Below are positions 1 to 5,917 of a stretch of 8,695 nt of DNA, one piece after another; position 1 is the stretch's first letter; each line of letters opens with the position of its first letter. The stretch covers positions 1-8,695 of the forward strand of contig JAISGW010000221.1 of the NCBI GenBank assembly GCA_031262895.1. Direction: 5' to 3'. This stretch comes from Tannerella sp. (GTDB lineage Bacteria > Bacteroidota > Bacteroidia > Bacteroidales > Tannerellaceae). A program made the position numbers and the translations under genes. Below the pieces are notes generated by a model. The model was not told where the DNA came from. It saw only the letters and a list, made by a program, of their open reading frames with translations, and made no database searches.

Positions 1-1517
1 TGGCCGGAGAAAAGGCCTGGAACGAAGCGGTGGGGAAGATTCGCGTGGAAGGCGGCAGCTATAACGACAAGGCCGTGTTCTACACCTCCCTCTACCGCTA
101 TTACGAACGGCCCATCTGCATCTCCGAAGACGGACGCTACTTCAGTGGCTTCGACGGCAAGGTGCACGAGGACGGGGGACATCCCTTCTACACCGACGAC
201 TGGAGCTGGGACACCTACCGGGCCGCCCATCCCCTGCGCGTCCTCCTCGACTCCACGATGGAAAACAATATCATCCGCTCCTATATCCGCATGGCCGAAC
301 AGGCAGGTACCGACTGGATACCGACCTTCCCCGAAGTGGCGGGCGACAGCCGTTCGATGAACTCTACGCACAGCGTAGCCATCATCGCCGACGCCTGGGG
401 CAAGGGATTACGCGGCTTCGACCTGCAACGCGCCTACCAAGCCTGCCGCAAAGGCATGGAGGAACGTTCGCTGCTTCCCTGGAGCAACGAACCTGCGGGC
501 GTGCTGGATTCCTTCTACCGCCAGCACGGCTACTATCCCGCCCTGAAGCCGGGTGAAAAGGAAAGCGTGAAGGGCGTGAACGCCTGGGAGAAACGGCAGC
601 CCGTAGCCGTCACCCTCGGCACTTCCTATGACAGCTGGTGCCTCTCGCTCATCGCCCGCGCGGCCGGCGACAAGGCGACGGCCGACAAATACCTGCGCCA
701 CTCATACAACTACCGGAACCTCTTCAATCCCGCCACCGGTTTCTTCCATCCCAAAGATGCCGACGGCAAGTTTATCGAACCCTTCGACTACCGCATCTCC
801 GGCGGACCGGGAGCGCGCGACTACTACGACGAGAACAACGGCTACATCTACCGCTGGGACGTGCAGCATAACATTGCCGACCTCATCCGCCTCAACGGCG
901 GGCCGGAAGCTTTCACCCGGGCGCTCGATCAAATGTTCAACACCCCTTACGGCATGTCGCGCTGGTCCTTCTACAATATCCTGCCCGACCAGACAGGTAA
1001 TGTGGGCATGTTCTCCATGGCCAACGAACCGGCCTTCCACATTCCTTACCTTTATAATTACGCGGGCAAACCCTGGATGACGCAGAAGCGCATCCGCAAA
1101 CTGCTGCGCGAATGGTATCGCAACGACCTGATGGGCATCCCCGGCGACGAAGACGGTGGCGGCATGTCGGCCTTCGTTGTCTTCAGCATGATGGGATTCT
1201 ACCCCGTCACACCCGGCTCGCCCACCTACAATATCGGCAGCCCCGTATTCAAGAAAGTGGAAATCAAACTGGCCGGAGGGAAGACCTTCGAAATCCTTGC
1301 CGAAGGGGCTTCCGAAGCAAACAAGTACATCCAGTCGGCCATGCTCAACGGCGGGCAGCTCGACCGCTGCTGGTTCCGCCAGTCGGACCTCTTCAACGGT
1401 GGGAACATGGATTTGAAGCAGGGCGGCATCTTGAAACTGCGGATGGGGCCGAAGGCAAACCGTCAATGGGGCGTCAACGAACCCCCTCCCTCGGTCGAAA
1501 CAGCCGATATCGAGTAA
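1..1517 (+). CDS. GH92 family alpha-mannosidase, C-terminal part (5' truncated by window edge)
   Basis: The reading frame is already open at base 3 and continues to a TAA at 1515-1517. The GTG at 30 is internal, because the upstream codons (AGEKAWNEA) fit the family. Family signatures are clear: YTDDWSWDTYRAAHPL (nt 189-236), YYDENNGYIYRWDVQHN (nt about 822-872), NEPAFHIPYLYNYAGKPW (nt 1023-1076), and GDEDGGGMSAF followed by GFYPVTPGSPTYNIGSPVF. GH92 enzymes are calcium-dependent inverting exo-alpha-mannosidases. By analogy with Bt3990, the likely general acid is the Glu of YDENNGY (nt 831-833) and the base residues are the two Asp of GDED (nt 1146 and 1152); this mapping is from memory of the family. 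About 505 codons are present of the usual 740-780, so the signal peptide and most of the N-terminal beta-sandwich lie outside. Linkage preference (1,2, 1,3, 1,6 or other) cannot be read from this part. The downstream ATPase gene is convergent, 27 bp away. Confidence 0.95.
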   Translation, partial: AGEKAWNEAVGKIRVEGGSYNDKAVFYTSLYRYYERPICISEDGRYFSGFDGKVHEDGGHPFYTDDWSWDTYRAAHPLRVLLDSTMENNIIRSYIRMAEQAGTDWIPTFPEVAGDSRSMNSTHSVAIIADAWGKGLRGFDLQRAYQACRKGMEERSLLPWSNEPAGVLDSFYRQHGYYPALKPGEKESVKGVNAWEKRQPVAVTLGTSYDSWCLSLIARAAGDKATADKYLRHSYNYRNLFNPATGFFHPKDADGKFIEPFDYRISGGPGARDYYDENNGYIYRWDVQHNIADLIRLNGGPEAFTRALDQMFNTPYGMSRWSFYNILPDQTGNVGMFSMANEPAFHIPYLYNYAGKPWMTQKRIRKLLREWYRNDLMGIPGDEDGGGMSAFVVFSMMGFYPVTPGSPTYNIGSPVFKKVEIKLAGGKTFEILAEGASEANKYIQSAMLNGGQLDRCWFRQSDLFNGGNMDLKQGGILKLRMGPKANRQWGVNEPPPSVETADIE

Positions 1518-1544
1518 GCCGGCGCGGAACGGCCTGCTTCAGCT

Positions 1545-2726
1545 TTAATACAGAAAGCCGAAAAGCCAGAGCGGGATAAGCCTGTCACGGCCCAGGTCCA
1601 TGCGGTCGACGGCATAAAACAGGGAAGCATTGCCCTTTTCGGCCGGGGGGTTCCCCAACACGCAGAAGTCGTAGGCCCCGTCTACGCGGAACTGGGCGCC
1701 GTGCAGGCCGAGGTTCAACTTATGCCCCTTGTGCAGCATGTTATAGAAGAAGGTCTCGCGCAGGGCCTGCTCGTCGGGCTTGCCCGGGCGGATAGGATAC
1801 ATCAGGTTGGTGTTGTTCATGTACACCTTGGCCGGCTTCTTCGGGAAAGTCTCCCCTTCGCGGTAAAGCAGGTTGGTCAGCCGCGCGTCGGTGAGGTATT
1901 TGATGTAATTCATCACCGTGGCGCGGCTGGTTTCTATGTCCTTGCTCAACTGGCTGACGTTGGGCGCCGAGGGCGGCTGCGTGGCTAAGATGTAAAGCAA
2001 CCTGCGCAGCTTGGGCAGGTAGCGCTGCTCGATTTGCTTGATGTAAAGGACGTCGACCTCAAGCATCATGTTCATCGTCTTGAGGAGGTTTTCCGAGAAA
2101 TTCCTTTTCTCCAAATAGAAGGGATAATAGCCGTGGTGGAGATAGCTGCGAAAATAGTTGGCCGGCGAGAGCTGCTCCTCTACCTGGCGGGCGATGTCGG
2201 CGTGGTGGTCGAGCAGCGTGTCCAATTCGTAGACGGGGAAGTTCGTCCCGGCCGTCAGGTTCAGGTATTCGCGGAAGGAGAAGCCGCGCAGGTTGTACGA
2301 CACGACCCGGTCGTTGAGGTCGGGGTTCTCCTCTGTCAGGCGCATGACCGAGGAGCCGGTGAAGATGATTTTCAAATCCGGCAGCCGGTCGTAGCAGGCG
2401 CGCAGTTCCTTGGACCAGTCGGGATATTTGAAGACCTGGTCGAGGAGCAGCACCTTGCCGCCCTGGTCGCGGAACTCGCGGGCGAAGTCGAGGATGCTGC
2501 GTTCGGTGAAATAGAACTGGTTGAGGTTCATGTACAGGCATTCGCGGTTGCCCGCTCCGAAACGTTCCTTGGCGTAAGCCAGGAGGAAGGTGGTTTTGCC
2601 CACGCCCCGGGAGCCTTTGATGCCTATCAGGCGGTCGTCCCAGTTGATTTCATCCATCAGGATACGGCGTACGGGCACTTCGAGATGCTCCAGCAGATAG
2701 TCGTGTGTGCGGTAAAAAGATTCCAT
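1545..2726 (-). CDS. AAA-family ATP-binding protein with C-terminal DUF4143-like region
   Basis: 393 residues. Walker A is GSRGVGKTT (residues 38-46), and the Walker B strand is VLLLDQ (92-97), followed by VFKYPDWSKELRACYD. A sensor-like FTGSS sits at 122-126, then NLRGFSFREYLNL. A winged-helix-like stretch (about 255-290, LSKDIETSRATVMNYIKYL) leads to a C-terminal region (about 320-393) resembling the degenerate nuclease-like end of these proteins, finishing in LWLFGFLY. Such ATPases are abundant, multi-copy and poorly characterised in Bacteroidetes; no defined role can be given. The residue after the Walker B Asp is Gln97 rather than the usual catalytic Glu. The ATG at 2726-2724 overlaps the aguB stop by one base (TAATG on the minus strand), which fixes the start and suggests translational coupling. 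The length looks complete and there is no frameshift. The family call is firm, the function unknown. Confidence 0.9.
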   Translation of the reverse strand: MESFYRTHDYLLEHLEVPVRRILMDEINWDDRLIGIKGSRGVGKTTFLLAYAKERFGAGNRECLYMNLNQFYFTERSILDFAREFRDQGGKVLLLDQVFKYPDWSKELRACYDRLPDLKIIFTGSSVMRLTEENPDLNDRVVSYNLRGFSFREYLNLTAGTNFPVYELDTLLDHHADIARQVEEQLSPANYFRSYLHHGYYPFYLEKRNFSENLLKTMNMMLEVDVLYIKQIEQRYLPKLRRLLYILATQPPSAPNVSQLSKDIETSRATVMNYIKYLTDARLTNLLYREGETFPKKPAKVYMNNTNLMYPIRPGKPDEQALRETFFYNMLHKGHKLNLGLHGAQFRVDGAYDFCVLGNPPAEKGNASLFYAVDRMDLGRDRLIPLWLFGFLY

Positions 2727-3601
2727 TAATCGATGAAGCGTTGGTTTAGGCCGTCGTAAGCGTCTATGCGGCGGTCACGCAGGAAAGGCCACCAGCGGCG
2801 CACCTGTTCGGTGCGTCCGAGCTTGATGTCCAGACAGGCGATGCCATTGTCGGCCTCGCCGAGGCGGAAGAGGAGGTCGCCCTGCTGCCCGGCCACGAAG
2901 CTGTTGCCCCAGAATTGGATGCCCGGGGTGGCGCCGGAGGGGTCGGCCTCGTAGCCGCAACGGTTGACTGTGACGACGGGCAGGCTGTTGGCCACGGCAT
3001 GGCCGCACTGCACGGTCACCCAGGCATGCAGTTGCCGCATCTGCTCCTCGGGCGTGTCGGCGGTAGAGCGGCCGATGGCGGTCGGGTAAATCAGCAGCTC
3101 CGCGCCGCGGAGCGCCATCAGGCGGGCGGCTTCGGGAAACCACTGGTCCCAGCAGACCATCACGCCCAGCCGTCCGACGGAGGTCTGTATGGGATGGAAG
3201 CCCAGGTCGCCGGGCGTGAAGTAGAATTTCTCGTAATAGGCCGGGTCGTCGGGAATATGCATCTTGCGGTAGAGGCCGGCGATGCTGCCGTCGGCCTCGA
3301 TGACGACGGCCGTATTATGGTAGACGCCCGGGGCGCGCCGCTCGAACAGCGAAAGCACCAGCACCAAGCCGTATTGCTTGGCCAGGGTGCCGAACTCCTC
3401 CGTCGAAGGCCCCGGCACAGGCTCGGCCAGGCGGAAGTTTTCCACGTCTTCCGTCTGGCAGAAATAAAGGCCGTTGTGCAGCTCGGGCAGTACTACGAGC
3501 TGCGCGCCCTCGGTGGCCAAGCGGGCGATGCCCTTCTTTAAGCGGGCCACGTTAGCCGCCCTGTCGGCGGTAAACGCTTGTTGTATGAGACCAACTTTCA
3601 T
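2726..3601 (-). CDS. aguB: N-carbamoylputrescine amidase (nitrilase superfamily)
   Basis: Hydrolyses N-carbamoylputrescine to putrescine, CO2 and ammonia, the last step of the agmatine route to polyamines; cytosolic. 291 residues from the ATG at 3601. A TTG two codons upstream (3607) is open but less likely. The carbon-nitrogen hydrolase triad is visible: Glu40 in LPELHNG, Lys113 in YRKMHIPDD and Cys150 in VMVCWDQWFPEAARLMALRG. The residues around the Cys, plus MHIPDDPAYYEKFYFTPGD and TVNRCG, match plant and bacterial AguB rather than general nitrilases. The length is normal for the family. It lies 125 bp downstream of aguA on the same strand, and its stop codon overlaps the start of the ATPase gene. 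Its leader has no Shine-Dalgarno sequence; instead an AT-rich run of 7-bp repeats ends 4 bases before the ATG, compatible with Bacteroidetes initiation at A/T-rich unstructured leaders. Confidence 0.93.
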   Translation of the reverse strand: MKVGLIQQAFTADRAANVARLKKGIARLATEGAQLVVLPELHNGLYFCQTEDVENFRLAEPVPGPSTEEFGTLAKQYGLVLVLSLFERRAPGVYHNTAVVIEADGSIAGLYRKMHIPDDPAYYEKFYFTPGDLGFHPIQTSVGRLGVMVCWDQWFPEAARLMALRGAELLIYPTAIGRSTADTPEEQMRQLHAWVTVQCGHAVANSLPVVTVNRCGYEADPSGATPGIQFWGNSFVAGQQGDLLFRLGEADNGIACLDIKLGRTEQVRRWWPFLRDRRIDAYDGLNQRFID

Positions 3602-3605
3602 GGTC

Positions 3606-3633
3606 AATTATTAATTATCAATTATCAATTATT
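3606..3633. repeat. Four tandem 7-bp repeats (AATTATY) in the aguB leader
   Basis: Four consecutive heptamers on the + strand: AATTATT, AATTATC, AATTATC, AATTATT, filling exactly 28 bp. On the coding strand of aguB they end just before GACC and the ATG. They are very AT-rich in an otherwise GC-rich region. Confidence 0.85.
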
Positions 3634-3639
3634 ATCCAA

Positions 3640-3700
3640 GTCACCTGGCTTAATGGCTTTGCACCGATGTAACGCGACTTTGTCACCTGGCTTAATGGCT
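3640..3700. repeat. 42-bp-period tandem repeat, 1.45 copies, between aguA and aguB
   Basis: The 19-mer GTCACCTGGCTTAATGGCT occurs at 3640-3658 and again, identical, at 3682-3700, a period of exactly 42 bp. Between the copies lies a core, GCTTTGCACCGATGTAACG (3656-3674), continuing as CGACTT. This core matches, at 20 of 25 positions, the core of the 42-bp repeat at 5745-5844. The second copy stops after 19 bases and runs into the GGCTACGCC and heptamer module next to aguA. Confidence 0.8.
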
Positions 3701-3724
3701 ACGCCTAATTTTCAACTTTCAACT
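3697..3724 (-). repeat. Repeat module at the aguA 3' end: GAAAGTT heptamers plus GGCGTAGCC
   Basis: Read on the aguA strand, 2 bases after the stop codon there is AGTT, GAAAGTT, GAAAATT, A, then GGCGTAGCC. The block from the first full heptamer to GCC matches the block at the araC 3' end (5690-5713) at 21 of 24 positions. GGC and GCC could form a tiny stem, too short to call a terminator. Confidence 0.75.
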
Positions 3725-3726
3725 CC

Positions 3727-4758
3727 TCACAGGATGAACCCTTCGGGATATTGCATGGTGACGCAGTGGAGAGAGCCGTGCTGCCGGATGAGGGTGCGGC
3801 AGTTCACACCCGTGACCTCCCTTCCGGGAAAGGCCTCCTTCAGGATGGAGAGGGCTGCCTCGTCTTGCGGAACGCCGTAGGTGGGAACCAGCACGGCGCC
3901 GTTGAGGATAAGAAAATTGGCATAGCTGGCCGGCAGCCGGTAGCCCTGCTCGTCGTGCACGGCCGCGGGCAGAGGCAGGGCGAACAAGCGGTAAGGCTGC
4001 CCGTCCTTACGGGTGAAGCCCTGCAGTTGGCGCTCCATTGCCTGGAGCTGGTCGAAATGCGGGTCGTCGCGCTCCTCGCATTTCACGTAGGCGATGCTGT
4101 CTTCATTGCAGAAGCGGGCCAGCATATCGACGTGGCTGTTGGTGTCGTCACCCATCAGGAAGCCATGTTCCAACCAGAGCACGCGGTCGATGCCAAGCAT
4201 CTCTTTAAGATGGAATTCGATTTGCTCGCGGCTGAGGTAGTCGTTGCGGTTGACGGCGGTCAGGCATTCCTCGGTGGTGAGCAGGGTGCCCTGCCCGTCG
4301 GTGTCGATGCTGCCTCCCTCAAGCACGAAGGGCGGCAGGCTGAGGCCATCGATTTCGGGGGCGAAGGCGTCGGAGCGCAGCAGCTGGCGGGTAATCAGGT
4401 TGTCGTAATTGGCCGGATACTTCAAACCCCAGCCGTTGAACACGAAGTCGAGCACCAAGGGCTTCCCGTCCTCGTAAACGGAAATGCCGCCATGGTCACG
4501 CGCCCAGGTGTCGTTGGTGGGCATGTTGCGGAAGCGGATGCGGCTGAAGTCGGTGCCCTCGCCGAACTGCTTGCGCACGACTTCCTCGTCGGGAGCCACA
4601 ATCAGCAGCAGCTCGTGCTTGATGATTTCCCTGGCGATGCGCAGGAAGCAATCCACGGCCTCGTCAAGTTGCGGCGCCCAGTCCGTATCCTCGTGCGGCC
4701 AGGTGAGCTGTATCCCGCTTTGGGGCGCCCACTCGGCCGGAAAAAGAATTTTGCTCAT
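3727..4758 (-). CDS. aguA: Agmatine deiminase (PAD_porph / guanidino-group hydrolase family)
   Basis: Converts agmatine to N-carbamoylputrescine and ammonia; cytosolic, and supplies the substrate of AguB encoded next on the same strand. 343 residues from the ATG at 4758-4756. A longer frame from a TTG at 4782 would run through the predicted promoter, so the ATG is preferred. Diagnostic motifs: FPAEWAPQSGIQLTWPHEDTDW near the N terminus (residues 6-27), NDTWARDHGG (82-91), FVLEGGSIDTDG (144-155), NSHVDMLARF (207-216), PASYANFLILNGAVLVPTYG (276-295), and the C-terminal nucleophile Cys332 in GSLHCVTMQ. His209 and the Asp residues of these motifs fit the amidinotransferase-fold catalytic set. The length fits agmatine deiminase; a secreted peptidylarginine deiminase is unlikely because there is no signal peptide and it sits beside aguB. 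The gene for arginine decarboxylase is not in the window. Control is probably through the divergent promoter shared with the AraC-type gene. Confidence 0.94.
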   Translation of the reverse strand: MSKILFPAEWAPQSGIQLTWPHEDTDWAPQLDEAVDCFLRIAREIIKHELLLIVAPDEEVVRKQFGEGTDFSRIRFRNMPTNDTWARDHGGISVYEDGKPLVLDFVFNGWGLKYPANYDNLITRQLLRSDAFAPEIDGLSLPPFVLEGGSIDTDGQGTLLTTEECLTAVNRNDYLSREQIEFHLKEMLGIDRVLWLEHGFLMGDDTNSHVDMLARFCNEDSIAYVKCEERDDPHFDQLQAMERQLQGFTRKDGQPYRLFALPLPAAVHDEQGYRLPASYANFLILNGAVLVPTYGVPQDEAALSILKEAFPGREVTGVNCRTLIRQHGSLHCVTMQYPEGFIL

Positions 4759-4779
4759 GAATCTCTTGTTTTTGTGGGT

Positions 4780-4787
4780 CAAAGGTA
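4780..4787 (-). promoter_or_regulatory. Putative -7 box of the aguA promoter (TACCTTTG)
   Basis: TACCTTTG on the minus strand fits TAnnTTTG exactly and lies 21 bp before the aguA ATG, implying a leader of about 15 bases. No good TTTG lies at the expected -33 distance (19-21 bp); a TTTC is seen about 27 bp upstream. This could mean dependence on an activator. Confidence 0.55.
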
Positions 4788-4800
4788 GGGATTTATCCCT

Positions 4801-4808
4801 TACCTTTG
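4801..4808 (+). promoter_or_regulatory. Putative -7 box of the AraC-type regulator promoter (TACCTTTG)
   Basis: TACCTTTG fits TAnnTTTG and lies 19 bp before the ATG at 4828, implying a leader of about a dozen bases that contains AAAGGAAAG. The nearest upstream TTTG (4771-4774) is 26 bp away rather than the usual 19-21, so the -33 element is doubtful. Confidence 0.55.
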
Positions 4809-4827
4809 ATGCACGAAAGGAAAGAGC

Positions 4828-5691
4828 ATGAAAATCGTACCATTATACACGCATTTCCAGGGTAAAAGAAGAACGGACATCCCGGTAGACCTGACGGGAT
4901 TGGATTACCTGCATCCTTATATCCCGGGCACCTCCGCCCACAAGCTGGCGCACTACGACATCACCTTCGTCACGGGCGGCGGGGGCTTCCTCACTGTCGG
5001 GAAGCGTACGCAGCGGCTCGCCGCCGGCGACGTGGCCTTCACGCGTCCCGGCGAGACCCGCTTCTGGGGCAAGGACCGCCCGGAAGGCAGCGCCCTGCTT
5101 TTCGAGGGCGACTTCGCCGGGGCGCTGTTCAACGAGGAGGGCTACGCGGACAGGCAGCCCTTCTTCAAGCCCGGCCGCCTCACGGCCAAGCTGCATCTGG
5201 AGGAAGCCTCCTTCGCGCAGGCATGCTCCCTGCTGGGGAACCTGTCCCGTCTTTTGGACGGGACGCCCGAACGGGCCGCCCTGCGCGCCTGCCTCGGCGA
5301 CCTCTTCGCCCTCTTGAAGGAAGCTTATACGACCGGGCCGGAACCCGAAGAAGCAAGGGCAGCGGAGGGCACGCAGGCTTACCCTTACGTGGACGAGTTT
5401 CTCCGCATGGCCGCCGCCGATTTCCGCCGCCAACATGCCACGCCCTATTACGCCGAACACCTCGGCATCACGTCCGATTACCTGAACGAGCAGATGAAGG
5501 CGGTCGTCGGGCTGAGCAGCAAGCAGTACCTCCTGAACCGGCTCTTCCTCGAAGCCTGCCGCCTGTTGAAAGGCGGCACGACCTCCGTCGCCGACATTGC
5601 CGACCACCTGCATTTCGAGAGCCTCTCCTATTTCGTCCGCTTCTTCCGCAACCAAAGCGGCCTCAGCCCCCGGGAATATCGCGAAAGTTGA
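4828..5691 (+). CDS. AraC-family transcriptional regulator
   Basis: 287 residues, cytosolic DNA-binding protein. The N-terminal half (about 35-110) looks like a cupin-type sensing domain: YDITFVTGGGG, then a glycine-rich turn and LAAGDVAFTRPGE. The C-terminal 90 residues carry the double helix-turn-helix: first unit about 205-228 (TPYYAEHLGITSDYLNEQMK), second about 253-276 (VADIADHLHFESLSYFVRFF), closing with the AraC signature FRNQSGLSPREYR. The start ATG is preceded by AAAGGAAAG at a reasonable distance. It is divergent from aguA across 69 bp with a shared inverted repeat, so control of aguA-aguB and of itself is a natural hypothesis. The effector (agmatine, arginine, a polyamine or something unrelated) cannot be read from sequence. 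The last two codons and the stop lie inside a run of 7-bp repeats, so the extreme C terminus (ES) appears repeat-derived. The family call is firm, the target inferred. Confidence 0.93.
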   Translation: MKIVPLYTHFQGKRRTDIPVDLTGLDYLHPYIPGTSAHKLAHYDITFVTGGGGFLTVGKRTQRLAAGDVAFTRPGETRFWGKDRPEGSALLFEGDFAGALFNEEGYADRQPFFKPGRLTAKLHLEEASFAQACSLLGNLSRLLDGTPERAALRACLGDLFALLKEAYTTGPEPEEARAAEGTQAYPYVDEFLRMAAADFRRQHATPYYAEHLGITSDYLNEQMKAVVGLSSKQYLLNRLFLEACRLLKGGTTSVADIADHLHFESLSYFVRFFRNQSGLSPREYRES

Positions 5692-5713
5692 AAGTTGAAA
5701 GTTTGGCGAAGCC
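5683..5713 (+). repeat. Repeat module at the araC 3' end: three GAAAGTT heptamers plus GGCGAAGCC
   Basis: Three perfect GAAAGTT copies (5683-5703), then GGCGAAGCC (5705-5713). The first copy supplies the last two sense codons (GAA AGT), and the stop TGA spans copies one and two. The same module, in the same orientation relative to its gene, follows aguA. Confidence 0.8.
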
Positions 5714-5744
5714 GTCTCCACCTACCCTTCACTCTTCATCCTTT

Positions 5745-5844
5745 CTTCCAGAGGTCTTGAAACCGCTTTACACGCATGTAACGGCACTTCCAGAGGTCTT
5801 GAAACCGCGTTACACGTATGTAATGACATTTCAAGAGGTCTTGA
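5745..5844. repeat. 42-bp tandem repeat, 2.4 copies, upstream of the serpin gene
   Basis: Unit 1 (5745-5786) and unit 2 (5787-5828) are both 42 bp and agree at 38 of 42 positions. A third partial copy (5829-5844) agrees at 14 of 16. Each unit starts CTTCCAGAGGTCTTGAAACC, and the full units continue with (G/T)TTACACG(C/T)ATGTAA. Two inverted-repeat elements are visible: TTACA-N4-TGTAA, and TCAAGA-GG-TCTTGA (perfect only in copy three). The array ends 15 bp before the serpin promoter box. Confidence 0.88.
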
Positions 5845-5859
5845 TTCAATGTTTTCAAT

Positions 5860-5867
5860 TACTTTTG
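5860..5867 (+). promoter_or_regulatory. Putative -7 box of the serpin promoter (TACTTTTG)
   Basis: TACTTTTG fits the Bacteroides TAnnTTTG box and lies 50 bp before the serpin ATG, implying a leader of about 45 AT-rich bases. No clean TTTG sits 19-21 bp upstream; the position expected for -33 falls inside the third copy of the 42-bp repeat. Confidence 0.5.
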
Positions 5868-5917
5868 TGCTCGAAGAACATTTGATTACTTTTATATATA
5901 CACAAATTCACCGCATC

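Larger units (their letters stand above)
4779..4809. promoter_or_regulatory. Inverted repeat forming the aguA/araC divergent promoter-operator
   Basis: The left arm TCAAAGGTAGGGAT (4779-4792) and right arm ATCCCTTACCTTTGA (4795-4809) are reverse complements except for one extra T (4800), with a 2-bp centre. The arms end in TACCTTTG on both strands, the Bacteroides -7 consensus (TAnnTTTG). The two boxes are 13 bp apart and point outward. That the site also binds a regulator is inference. Confidence 0.7.

Noticed and set aside
1518..1544. Terminator between GH92 and the convergent ATPase
   Set aside because: Only a 4-bp GCCG/CGGC stem is visible, with no T-run beside it; not supportable.
2034..2729. 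+ strand open frame opposite the AAA ATPase, with similar shadows at 2915-3541, and on the minus strand at 702-1466 and 5936-6619
   Set aside because: All lie fully opposite genes with conserved motifs and show low-complexity translations.
3602..3726. Insertion-sequence remnant between aguA and aguB
   Set aside because: No terminal inverted repeats, target-site duplication or transposase fragment; only short repeats are visible.
4759..4782. Extended N terminus of AguA from the TTG at 4782
   Set aside because: It would overlap the predicted promoter box and add residues (MTHKNKRF) without family support; the ATG at 4758 begins MSKILFPAEW, which fits the family.
3751..4788. Long open frame (345 codons) on the + strand opposite aguA
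   Set aside because: Composition is Val/Ala/Gly/Glu-rich with no recognisable motif; it is the usual antisense shadow of a GC-rich gene, and the minus-strand frame has all the agmatine deiminase motifs.
4843..5721. Long open frame (292 codons) on the minus strand opposite the AraC-type gene
   Set aside because: Antisense shadow; it begins by translating the heptamer repeat (NFQLSTF), and the + strand carries clear AraC motifs.
5745..5844. CRISPR array
   Set aside because: Units are contiguous 42-bp tandem copies with no unique spacers of regular length and no cas genes nearby.
5849..5917. Serpin start at 5849
   Set aside because: It would put 23 residues ahead of the lipoprotein signal and start upstream of the predicted promoter box.
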